From a virus: a stretch of 41,726 nt of DNA. This document shows positions 20,757-28,328 of the stretch, one piece after another. The stretch covers positions 1 through 41,726 of the IMG/VR virus record IMGVR_UViG_3300021197_001748. The stretch is one strand, 5' to 3'. The position numbers were made by a program, and so were the translations under genes. The notes under the pieces are model-generated. The model made no database searches. It saw nothing but the letters and a program-made list of their open reading frames with translations, and had not been told where the DNA came from. Position 1 is the stretch's first letter. Each line of letters starts with the position of its first letter.

Positions 20757-22028
20757 ATGTCCGTCCCGGTATTATCACCTAAACAAAACACAAGTCCAGT
20801 CGTCCTCCCAGCGACCGGCTCTGCTGCGCACGTAGCAGGAGTTGTACCCCTGGGTATCTATACAGGCTCGGTGGACTTCCTATCGGGCGCATCAGCCCAG
20901 GTAGCCTATACATACAAGAAGCTTGGCGGGGATGTTCTAGATATTGAGTTAAGCTCTTCGAATGTTTATGCTAACTACGAGGAGGCAGTATTAGAATACT
21001 CTTACCTAGTCAATACTCACCAGGCTAAGAATGTTCTTTCTAGCATTTTAGGAAACTCAACTGGATCTTTTGATGCCATGGGCGAGCTTAAGGGCGGGGG
21101 CTTGTCAGCTAGCCTAGCTGGTCAGCGAGTGGAGCTAAACTATCCAGCGATGAAGTTTGAGTATGCTCGACGCTTTGGACAGGCGATGTCATTTGATGCC
21201 GGTATGGGTGGAACAACGGCAGAGTATTCAGCGTCCTTCGAGATCATACAGAACAACCAGGATTACGACCTACAATCAATTGTAAAAACAAACGCTGCAG
21301 CCGATAGTAGCCTGCCTTACGCTTCGATTGATACTGACAAGAGAATCATAATTAATCGGGTATTCTACAAAACGCCACGTTCGATGTGGCGGTTTTATGG
21401 GTATTATGGTGGGTTAAACGTAGTGGGCAACTTGGCAACATACGGTCAATATGCCGATGATTCTACATTTGAATTGGTTCCGGTGTGGCAGAACAAACTA
21501 CAAGCTATGAACTTTGAGGACATGATCTATACAAGAACCTCTCAGTATTCCTATGAGATTAGAAATAACAAGTTGAGGATATTCCCCCAACCAGTAACGG
21601 GGGAGATAGAAAAAATGTGGTTCACCTTCCAAGTCGTCGATGACGCCTGGACTATTGACGAAAACATGAAGGACGGAGTTGCTGGCATTAACAACTTAAA
21701 CACTGTCCCGTTTGCCAATATCCCCTATCAAAATATCAACTCAATTGGTAAGCAGTGGATTCGAAGATTTGCTCTAGCGCTATCTAAAGAGACACTAGGT
21801 CAAATTCGTGGCAAGTTTGGCACCATACCAATCCCTGGCGAAAACCTAACCTTAAACGCTTCTGATCTTCTTTCACAGGCTAAAGACGAGCAAACTTCTC
21901 TACGAGATGAGCTGAAGGGGGTCTTGGATGAAATGGTATATTCCGCGCTTGCTGAGAAGGATGCTGCTTTGGCTAGCAGTGTAACTACTCTACAACAGGG
22001 TGCGCCACTACCAATTTATCAGGCATAG
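20757..22028 (+). CDS. gp13: Neck protein (gp13-type head completion)
   Basis: The 423-residue protein has a C-terminal third typical of gp13-type neck proteins: KQWIRRFALALSKETLGQIR, GKFGTIPIPGENLTLNASDL and DEQTSLRDELKGVLDEM. gp13 and gp14 form the ring that closes the filled head and accepts the tail. The N-terminal part is beta-rich (VAYTYKKLGGDVLDIELSSS, then NYPAMKFEYARRFGQAMSF). T4 gp13 is 309 residues, so this protein is longer. GAGGAG lies upstream. Gene order (neck, neck, tail terminator, sheath, tube) agrees with T4 genes 13-14-15-18-19. Confidence 0.78.
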   Translation: MSVPVLSPKQNTSPVVLPATGSAAHVAGVVPLGIYTGSVDFLSGASAQVAYTYKKLGGDVLDIELSSSNVYANYEEAVLEYSYLVNTHQAKNVLSSILGNSTGSFDAMGELKGGGLSASLAGQRVELNYPAMKFEYARRFGQAMSFDAGMGGTTAEYSASFEIIQNNQDYDLQSIVKTNAAADSSLPYASIDTDKRIIINRVFYKTPRSMWRFYGYYGGLNVVGNLATYGQYADDSTFELVPVWQNKLQAMNFEDMIYTRTSQYSYEIRNNKLRIFPQPVTGEIEKMWFTFQVVDDAWTIDENMKDGVAGINNLNTVPFANIPYQNINSIGKQWIRRFALALSKETLGQIRGKFGTIPIPGENLTLNASDLLSQAKDEQTSLRDELKGVLDEMVYSALAEKDAALASSVTTLQQGAPLPIYQA

Positions 22029-22038
22029 GGGGTAAAGA

Positions 22039-22533
22039 ATGTCATCTAATAACAAATGGAAGCAGCCGGATAGTCCACCGCCACCACTATTTGTTGGTAA
22101 AAAGGAACGTGATCTGATAAAGCAGGTCAACGACGAGCTAATCGAGCGCGTTATTGGTCAGGCTGTCCTATATTATCCTATTGATGTGGAGACCACCAAT
22201 TTTCATCCACTATATGGGGAGGCGCTAGAGAAGACATTCCTACCTCCTATTCGCGTATTCGCACTCGTGGAGTGGAATGCTTACGGTACTGAATACTCTG
22301 AGAACATTGGTGTTGACCAAAGGGTAGAGATAACAGTTCACTTCCACGAAAGACGTATTCAAGAGGACCAAGACCTGTACGTTCGCGCTGGCGACTTTGT
22401 TAACTACGGCGGAATCTTTTATGAAATTGTAGAGTGGGCTGAGCCAAGAAAGATCTATGGTCAAGTAGATCACAGTATTGAGGTATCGGCTAAATGCGTG
22501 AGAGCACGCCCAGGAGTTTTTGATGGCACTTAA
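22039..22533 (+). CDS. gp14: Neck protein (gp14-type)
   Basis: The 164-residue protein contains NDELIERVIGQAVLYYPID, then VRAGDFVNYGGIFYEIVEWA and PRKIYGQVDHSIEVSAKCVR. In T4 gp14 I recall a comparable order: a V-L-V-A-E helix, a Y-Y-V-P strand, a G-D-L-I-Y-F segment followed by F-E-I-x-W-V-E-P, and a GQ-N box. It is shorter than T4 gp14 (256 residues), mainly by lacking the acidic C-terminus. It is translated after the gp13-type gene and overlaps the next gene by 11 bases. Role: completes the head-tail connector. Confidence 0.7.
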   Translation: MSSNNKWKQPDSPPPPLFVGKKERDLIKQVNDELIERVIGQAVLYYPIDVETTNFHPLYGEALEKTFLPPIRVFALVEWNAYGTEYSENIGVDQRVEITVHFHERRIQEDQDLYVRAGDFVNYGGIFYEIVEWAEPRKIYGQVDHSIEVSAKCVRARPGVFDGT

Positions 22534-23380
22534 AGAACAAAAGGTGATCATGCCCTCCACCTTGGAGACCATTGATACAGCATTTTATGATTGGGTTAAT
22601 GAGACGCTCGATATCTCAGCTACTACCAACAGGGGGTTCAATAAGGTGCCTTTAATCTGGGTTTCTGCTGAGCGAGCATTTCAAGTGAAGCATGACAAAA
22701 ACTTGAGGGACGACTTTGGTGTTTTAAAACTTCCTTTGATTTCGGTCGAGAGAACTTCAGTCGTGAAAGACCCCACCCGAAAAGGTAGCTTTCAAGCTAA
22801 TGTTTTTCCAACTGATAAGACCAAAGGGGGTTCTATTTCTTACGCTAGGCGAATCAACCAAACTAAGACCGGTGATTTTGCAAATGCAGATGCTTATCGA
22901 ACACGCCCAAGGTTCTACTCACAAGGAAATGGTTTTGGACAAGAGAACTTCCCTTATCAAAATAAGAAAATAGTATACGAGGTCACTACGATCCCATTGC
23001 CAGTATACATCAATATCACATATAGTATTGTACTAAAGGGAGAATATTTCCAACAAATCAACGAGATGCTGACACCCTTTATCACAGAGACCGGGCAAAT
23101 AAATAGTTTTTATATTAGAGCAGACGGTCATAAGTTCGAAGCTTTCTTGCCACAAGACTTCGCTCAGAATAACAACGTTGCTAATTTAGGAGATGACGAG
23201 CGGGTTTTCGAGACAAGAATTGACATTAGAGTTCTCGGCTACCTGATGGGCGCTGGCAAGAACGACGACCAGCCGCGTGTCTCTTTTAGAGAAAATGCAG
23301 TAGAAGTCAGAATTCCTAGAGAACAGACTATTTTTGGGGATATACCAACGTCAGTCTCTGGGGCGTTTTATCGGGAGTAA
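22523..23380 (+). CDS. gp15: Tail terminator / sheath stabiliser (gp15-type)
   Basis: I choose ATG 22523 over the adjacent TTG because AGGAG at 22512-22516 is then 6 bases upstream. The 285-residue product matches the size of T4 gp15 (272). Its layout also parallels gp15 as I remember it: a V-P-L-I-W strand then a helix, a LPLISVERTS strand, a long Y-E-V-T-T-I-P-L-P-V-Y-I-N-I-T-Y-S block, Y-F-Q-Q-I-N-E-M-L-T-P-F, and finally R-V-F-E-T-R-I-D-I-R-V-L-G-Y-L. gp15 caps the finished tail and joins it to the neck. It lies between gp14-type and sheath genes, as expected. Confidence 0.72.
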   Translation: MALKEQKVIMPSTLETIDTAFYDWVNETLDISATTNRGFNKVPLIWVSAERAFQVKHDKNLRDDFGVLKLPLISVERTSVVKDPTRKGSFQANVFPTDKTKGGSISYARRINQTKTGDFANADAYRTRPRFYSQGNGFGQENFPYQNKKIVYEVTTIPLPVYINITYSIVLKGEYFQQINEMLTPFITETGQINSFYIRADGHKFEAFLPQDFAQNNNVANLGDDERVFETRIDIRVLGYLMGAGKNDDQPRVSFRENAVEVRIPREQTIFGDIPTSVSGAFYRE

Positions 23381-23405
23381 ATTTGGACTTTGCCAGCATG
23401 AGCTA

Positions 23406-23413
23406 CTATTTAT
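23406..23413 (+). promoter_or_regulatory. CTAWTTAT element (CTATTTAT) before the sheath gene
   Basis: The octamer is in the 95-base gap 23381-23475, 62 bases before ATG 23476. A TATAGT at 23441-23446 also lies in the gap but lacks a credible -35. Promoter activity is inferred from recurrence of the motif. Confidence 0.4.
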
Positions 23414-23475
23414 TACGAGAAGCCATAACTAGTAAAATACTATAGTGTGCGCTATAAGCAAGGAGAGAATAAATA

Positions 23476-26400
23476 ATGGCAAGTGGACCCAGCAAATTTA
23501 AGTTTATTTCCCCTGGTATCTTCGTCAACGAAATCGACGAATCAAAGCTACCAGCGGACCCCACTGTTGACCCCGGACCCACAGTGATTGGTCGCGCCCG
23601 TCGCGGACCTGGCATGCGTCCCATCCAGGTCTCCTCTTTTGAGGAATTTGTAGACGTATTTGGAACGCCAGACCCAGGCGCCGAAGGCGGCGATAACTGG
23701 AGAGAGAATGAATTTGATGGTCCCACCTACGGTGGTTACGCCGCCCAGGCATGGCTCGTTAGCGAGCAGTCACCGATTAACTATGTTCGCCTCCTAGGTA
23801 CAGAGAACCCGCTTAATGATGGCACAGCTGCAGCCAAGGCTGGTTGGACAACTTCTAACAGCTTGCCTGTTTCCATCTTCGCCCAAAATGGTGGCGCCTA
23901 CGGGTTGTTCATCGTTGATTCGGGATCCTTTTCGGGCTCTGTTAACGGCTCCGACAGCAATGCCCTCCTCACCACGGTGATCAATAATCCGCAGACTGGT
24001 ACTCTAGCTGCCGTGTTCTACCTCAATGAGGGCGCGCTTGGTCTACACGGTCAGGTCTTCGGTGGTGTTGCTGCAGAAGACCTCACCGCTTCTGCCGGCG
24101 CGGCTATCGATGCTAACTCAAGCACTGAGAAGCTGTTTACCCTCGCAGCTTTCAACAGCAGCGGCGAGACCGTTGAGAAGACTTGCTTCAACTTTGATCG
24201 CAACAGCGACAAGTACATTCGTAAGGTGTTTAACACTAACGCAGCCCAGACAAACTCAGAAATTGTTCAAACCACGTCACCCAGCTATTTCAACTACTGG
24301 CTCGGTGAGACCTACGACCAGATGATCACTGAGATCGTTTCAGGCTCAGCCGCCGGCACAGCAGTCTTACTACCCTTGGAGTCAGGCTCAGGCGGAAAGG
24401 TCAATAAGGCTGACATGAAGGCTTCTTTCACTAATGCCGAGACGCCCTTCTTCTTTGGTCAGGACGCGGGTGATGCCAGCACGAACCTCTATCAGGAGGC
24501 AAGTCAGCAAAACCTATTTAAGCTCGTTGCCCTTGACTTGGGTGAGTCTGCTCACCGCTACAAGGTCTCTGTCGCCAACATTACTGCGGCTCCTTACCCC
24601 GAGATTGACCCTTACGGCACATTCTCAGTGCTCATTCGTTCATCCGCAGATAGCGACAAGGCTCCGGTAATTGTAGAGAGATACGATGAGTGTAACCTCA
24701 ATCCACTTTCTGATAATTATGTTGCCAAGAAGATTGGTGATGCCTTCCAGACATACGATGAAACAGAAGGTCGCTTCCGCTACTACGGGAACTACCCCAA
24801 CCAGTCCGATTACTTCCGCGTCGTGGTTGACTCTGAAGTTGAGGCTGGAGGATCCACCATTGCTAGCATGCTCCCTGTTGGTTTCTTGGCGCCGTATCGC
24901 TATAAGGGCTTCTCATTCCGCTCAGCGTCCAACCCCCTTGGAGTGTTCGCAGATACCTTCCCAACATTGGGCACGGCTATAAACCCCAGTGTTCGTCAGA
25001 TTACACTAGTAACCGGCGGTATCAACATGGCTACCGCGATGCCGAACCCCGAAGCCAAGGCTGTCATTTGCTCAGCCCCTTCACTACTTAACACCACGCA
25101 CGAGTCGTTCGCGGCAAGATTCCTCTTCCCGACATTCCAGACCCGCGCAACCGCAAGTATCGCTGCAGCAGGCGGTCGACTCCGAAGCTCTTACTTCGGT
25201 GTCCGAACCACCAGAACTGCTGACAGCACCGCATTCGACCCAAGTTACTATGACATTTGTCGCCCCCTTCCCTTCGGAAGTAGCTCACTCAGCTCATTCA
25301 GCACGAGTGGATACGCCACGGCTGGTGGAATGCTTGAGCGTCCGTTCGTCTTCACCCTTGATAATATCGTGTCTGGATCCTCTGGGTTCATCTACGTGTC
25401 AGGGTCACGCCAGACAAACACCTCTTACACGGCTTTGGATTCACTTCGAAACCTCCTTACGGCAGGTGTAGCGCAGTTCACTGCTCCGGTCCACGGCGGA
25501 TTTGATGGTCTAAACATTGCAGAGCGCGAGCCCTTCCGTAACAGCGGAATTGCTTCTGCCGCAACAGTTCGCACCAACTACGCCTTGAACACTCTTGATA
25601 GAGCTGTCGCAACTGTTTCAGACCCCGAGAGAGTTCTTACAAACTTAATTACTGTCCCAGGCGTCTGGCGCTCACAAGTCACTGACAACGTGATTTCCAC
25701 ATGCGAAGAGCGTGGAGACTGCTTAGCTCTCATCGACATTGAAGATGCCGGCACTCCCGCGAACACCGAGGGCACCAGTTCCGTAGAGAACCGTCGCCCG
25801 AACGTCAACAGTGCTGTGACTAAGCTTCGTAGCCGAGTCATCAACTCAAGCTACGCATGCACCTACTTCCCCTGGGTTCGAGTCCGAGACCCCAACACCA
25901 CGGCTGTCATCTCAATGCCACCGTCAGTTGCTGCTCTTGGAACTTTCGCCTCTTCACAGGCGAAGACAGAGCTTTGGTTCGCTCCCGCAGGCTTCGTAAG
26001 AGGCGGCTTGAGTGACGGCGCAGCTGGTCTACCAGTTGTCGGTGTCGAGTATCGACTCACAGCAAACGAGCGAGACGAGCTATATGGAGCTAACATTAAC
26101 CCCATCGCTCAGTTCCCGAATGAGGGTATCGTAATCTTCGGTCAGAAGACCCTACAGATCACGCGCTCCGCACTTGATAGAATTAACGTTCGCCGCTTGA
26201 TGATCTTCGTCAAGAAGGAAATCTCCAAGATGGCTGCCACAGTCCTCTTCGACCCGAACGTTGACACAACGTGGGCACGCTTCACCTCTAAGGCTAACCC
26301 CTTCTTGGCGAGCATCAAGTCCCGCTTCGGTCTATCAGACTTCTTGGTTGTCCTCGACAAGACTACAACCACTGACGATTTAGTCGACAGAAACATCATG

Positions 26401-26493
26401 TACGCGAAGATCTTCTTGAAGCCCACCAAGGCAATCGAGTTCATCGCACTTGACTTTATCATTACACGACAGGGCGCTTCTTTCAATGATTAA
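23476..26493 (+). CDS. gp18: Contractile tail sheath protein (gp18-type)
   Basis: The 1005-residue protein starts FKFISPGIFVNEIDESKLPA and continues with IQVSSFEEFVDVFGTPDPG, standard for myovirus sheath N-termini. Its C-terminus (FVKKEISKMAATVLFDPNVD, then TKAIEFIALDFIITRQGASF) is the conserved handshake domain that links subunits. It polymerises round the tube and contracts at infection. T4 gp18 is 659 residues; the ~350 extra residues lie in the central part, which usually forms outer, surface-exposed domains. Codon bias is strong (CTC, TTC, AAG, GCC), fitting a protein made in more than a hundred copies per virion. GGAGAG precedes the ATG. Confidence 0.95.
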   Translation: MASGPSKFKFISPGIFVNEIDESKLPADPTVDPGPTVIGRARRGPGMRPIQVSSFEEFVDVFGTPDPGAEGGDNWRENEFDGPTYGGYAAQAWLVSEQSPINYVRLLGTENPLNDGTAAAKAGWTTSNSLPVSIFAQNGGAYGLFIVDSGSFSGSVNGSDSNALLTTVINNPQTGTLAAVFYLNEGALGLHGQVFGGVAAEDLTASAGAAIDANSSTEKLFTLAAFNSSGETVEKTCFNFDRNSDKYIRKVFNTNAAQTNSEIVQTTSPSYFNYWLGETYDQMITEIVSGSAAGTAVLLPLESGSGGKVNKADMKASFTNAETPFFFGQDAGDASTNLYQEASQQNLFKLVALDLGESAHRYKVSVANITAAPYPEIDPYGTFSVLIRSSADSDKAPVIVERYDECNLNPLSDNYVAKKIGDAFQTYDETEGRFRYYGNYPNQSDYFRVVVDSEVEAGGSTIASMLPVGFLAPYRYKGFSFRSASNPLGVFADTFPTLGTAINPSVRQITLVTGGINMATAMPNPEAKAVICSAPSLLNTTHESFAARFLFPTFQTRATASIAAAGGRLRSSYFGVRTTRTADSTAFDPSYYDICRPLPFGSSSLSSFSTSGYATAGGMLERPFVFTLDNIVSGSSGFIYVSGSRQTNTSYTALDSLRNLLTAGVAQFTAPVHGGFDGLNIAEREPFRNSGIASAATVRTNYALNTLDRAVATVSDPERVLTNLITVPGVWRSQVTDNVISTCEERGDCLALIDIEDAGTPANTEGTSSVENRRPNVNSAVTKLRSRVINSSYACTYFPWVRVRDPNTTAVISMPPSVAALGTFASSQAKTELWFAPAGFVRGGLSDGAAGLPVVGVEYRLTANERDELYGANINPIAQFPNEGIVIFGQKTLQITRSALDRINVRRLMIFVKKEISKMAATVLFDPNVDTTWARFTSKANPFLASIKSRFGLSDFLVVLDKTTTTDDLVDRNIMYAKIFLKPTKAIEFIALDFIITRQGASFND

Positions 26494-26534
26494 ATTGAGA
26501 AAGCACTATTTAAAATTAAAGGAGATATTTTAAA

Positions 26535-27134
26535 ATGGCATTTTGGACAGACGGAATAGCCCCCGAGCCTAAGAGGCAGTTTAGATTTAGGGTTATGGTC
26601 CCTTCTCTTCCCAACGGAGGAGGATGGTATGCACGTAGTGCGACAAAGCCCACCTTTAGTGTGACACAATCTCAGCACAAGTTTCTGAATCACACCTTCT
26701 ACTACCCTGGTAAGGTCGAGTGGAACACGGTCTCAATCTCCTTTGCTGACCCCACGAACCCTGACGCCACCGGCGCTATCTTGCAGCTTCTACGCACAAG
26801 CGGGTACAATGTTCCCGCCAACACCGAAGAGGCTGGCGCACTCAGCACCCTTGGCAAGGCTAACTCTGTTAACGCCCTAGGTGTTGTTCAGGTTGACGGT
26901 CTTGACGAAGACGGAAACGTCACGGAGACATGGACTCTTAATAATGCCTTCATCGTTGGCATCAGCTTTAACGACTATGCTTATGATGGCGAGGACATCT
27001 CCACTGTTGATATGGAGCTTCGCTACGACTGGGCAGCGTTCAATAACCAGTCAGGTCCCGCCAGTTCTCAGGACGGTGGTCAGAAGAATCTCTTCTCGAT
27101 CAGTGATCCGACACCCGCTGGGCATGGTTCATAA
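26535..27134 (+). CDS. gp19: Tail tube protein (gp19-type)
   Basis: The 199-residue protein directly follows the sheath gene, with AGGAGA at a good distance. It contains RQFRFRVMVPSLPNGGGWYA, the block YYPGKVEWNTVSISFADP and the C-terminal DGEDISTVDMELRYDWAAF, all typical of T4-type tube subunits. Hexameric rings of it form the inner tube. T4 gp19 is 163 residues; the extra residues are mostly a hydrophilic C-terminal extension (GPASSQDGGQKNLFS). Copy number should match the sheath. Confidence 0.93.
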   Translation: MAFWTDGIAPEPKRQFRFRVMVPSLPNGGGWYARSATKPTFSVTQSQHKFLNHTFYYPGKVEWNTVSISFADPTNPDATGAILQLLRTSGYNVPANTEEAGALSTLGKANSVNALGVVQVDGLDEDGNVTETWTLNNAFIVGISFNDYAYDGEDISTVDMELRYDWAAFNNQSGPASSQDGGQKNLFSISDPTPAGHGS

Positions 27135-27140
27135 AAGTCC

Positions 27141-27169
27141 TTAACATTTAAGGCTTAATATACTATAAT
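27141..27169 (+). promoter_or_regulatory. Sigma70-like promoter upstream of the gp26-type gene
   Basis: TTAACA at 27141-27146 and TATAAT at 27164-27169 are separated by exactly 17 bases (5/6 and 6/6 matches). A start near 27176 would give a leader of about 16 bases before TTG 27192. The -35 overlaps a small inverted repeat (CCTTAA, CAT, TTAAGG). Confidence 0.5.
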
Positions 27170-27191
27170 ACTCTTAACAGAGAGGTGAAAG

Positions 27192-28049
27192 TTGCCAAGA
27201 AATAATACCCGGCGCACGGGGAGCACGTCGAAGAAGGAGACCGCAGAGGCGGCTCCAACTCCCCCTACGTCCGTCTTGGATTTTGTCAATCCCACAGAAC
27301 ATGTGACTCTTCCGAGTGGCGGTCGTTTTTATGATGAGGATCATCCTCTTCATGGACAAGAGACAGTTGAAATTAGATTTATGACAGCGAAGGATGAGGA
27401 TATCCTCACTAGCCAGTCGTTGCTTCGAAGTGGGACTGCACTAGAGAAGTTTATGCAAAACATCCTAGTGGATAAGAGAGTCAAGCCGGCTAGTCTTCTT
27501 GTCGGTGATCGAAGTGCAATTCTTATTGCCGCCCGCGCAACGGGTTATGGTAAAGACTATCGGACTACAATAACCTGTCCTGCTTGCGGAGAGTCCTCTA
27601 AGGTTTCTTTTGACGTCACTGAGTTCCAAACTCACGAGGGATCAAAGGAGGAGCAAGAGGAGCTGGGAGTCAAGGTGACTGCCGATAACACATACACCGT
27701 AAAGCTCCCGCTAACCACAGTCACCGCTGAGTTTAGGCTCCTTACAGGGACTGACGAGAGCGCAATTACCAAGACCTTGCAGCAAAAGAAGAACAAAAAG
27801 AATTTCGATGGTTCTGTCAGCACTCAGTTTTCTCGTGCAATCGTAGCACTAAACACCGAGACAGACAGGAGCATTATTCAGCAGTTTGCTCTTATGATGC
27901 CTGCACAAGACGCGCGCCATCTTCGAGCAGCACTCAAATCTGTAACCCCTACTGTCGACCTAACTCAGAACTATGAGTGTCCCTCCTGTGGACATGGGCA
28001 AGAAATGGAGGTGCCGTTAACGGCGGACTTTTTTTGGCCTGACCGCTAA
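27192..28049 (+). CDS. gp26: gp26-type baseplate/tail assembly protein with paired CxxC motifs
   Basis: The start is TTG 27192, supported by GAGGTGA at 27182-27188; no usable ATG lies nearby. The 285-residue product has the landmarks of the T4 gp26 baseplate-protein family: LPSGGRFYDEDHPLHGQE, RFMTAKDEDILTSQSLLRSG, LLVGDRSAILIAARATGYGK, then CPACG near residue 128 and CPSCG near 263, likely a zinc site. T4 gp26 is 208 residues. It lies between tube and tape measure, which in many phages is the place of tail assembly chaperones. A run of seven T just before its stop would, with a +1 shift, fuse it to the gene at 28054. Confidence 0.78.
   Translation: MPRNNTRRTGSTSKKETAEAAPTPPTSVLDFVNPTEHVTLPSGGRFYDEDHPLHGQETVEIRFMTAKDEDILTSQSLLRSGTALEKFMQNILVDKRVKPASLLVGDRSAILIAARATGYGKDYRTTITCPACGESSKVSFDVTEFQTHEGSKEEQEELGVKVTADNTYTVKLPLTTVTAEFRLLTGTDESAITKTLQQKKNKKNFDGSVSTQFSRAIVALNTETDRSIIQQFALMMPAQDARHLRAALKSVTPTVDLTQNYECPSCGHGQEMEVPLTADFFWPDR
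28029..28035 (+). promoter_or_regulatory. T7 slippery run, candidate programmed frameshift site
   Basis: The zero frame reads GAC TTT TTT TGG CCT GAC CGC TAA. A +1 slip of the second TTT re-pairs perfectly and reads GGC CTG ACC GCT AAG TAC ATG into the 28054 frame without a stop. A -1 slip meets TGA at once. The site is 12 bases before the zero-frame stop. Confidence 0.45.
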
Positions 28050-28053
28050 GTAC

Positions 28054-28242
28054 ATGGAGAATGTTTACGAACAGTTCTTTGCTATGATGTATTATGGCAG
28101 ATGGGACTTTCAGCAAGCTTACTCACTACCAGTTGGTCTCCGAAAGTGGTTCATGGAGAGGCTGATAAAAGAAAAAGAGCGAGAGAAGGAACAAGTAGAA
28201 AAATCCCAAGACAAAGCCAAGGGCGTACAACGTTACGGGTAA
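28054..28242 (+). CDS. Small protein after gp26, possibly the frameshifted half of a tail assembly chaperone
   Basis: As a free ORF it encodes 62 residues: MENVYEQFFAMMYYGRWDFQ, then AYSLPVGLRKWFMERLIKEK and a charged tail. Short proteins with a Y-x-LP-x-x-x-R-x-W/Y-F-x-x-R box are typical of the second component of tail assembly chaperones, encoded just before the tape measure. I see no SD before ATG 28054 (the preceding bases are CGCTAAGTAC), whereas nearly every other gene here has one. The frame is open upstream to the T7 run in gp26. It may therefore be made as a fusion, by translational coupling, or both. A strong terminator follows immediately. Confidence 0.65.
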   Translation: MENVYEQFFAMMYYGRWDFQQAYSLPVGLRKWFMERLIKEKEREKEQVEKSQDKAKGVQRYG

Positions 28243-28247
28243 CTCAC

Positions 28248-28274
28248 AAAGCCAGAAGCAATTCTGGCTTTTTT
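28248..28274 (+). terminator. Strong intrinsic terminator before the tape measure gene
   Basis: AAAGCCAGAA at 28248-28257 pairs perfectly with TTCTGGCTTT at 28262-28271 across GCAA (10 bp), running into a six-T tract ending at 28274. Confidence 0.92.
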
Positions 28275-28284
28275 GTTTGGAAAA

Positions 28285-28292
28285 CTAATTAT
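28285..28292 (+). promoter_or_regulatory. CTAWTTAT element (CTAATTAT) before the tape measure gene
   Basis: The octamer lies 10 bases after a terminator and 36 bases before ATG 28329. A TATTTATA (reverse complement of the T4 late promoter core) lies at 28300-28307 in the same gap. Confidence 0.4.
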
Positions 28293-28328
28293 TTCTGGAT
28301 ATTTATATTCTAAGAGGAATCCGTAAAG

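Noticed and set aside
28299-28308. GATATTTATA as a T4-type late promoter (TATAAATA).
   Set aside because: The match is on the minus strand and would point away from the tape measure gene; a lone match in an A/T-rich gap.
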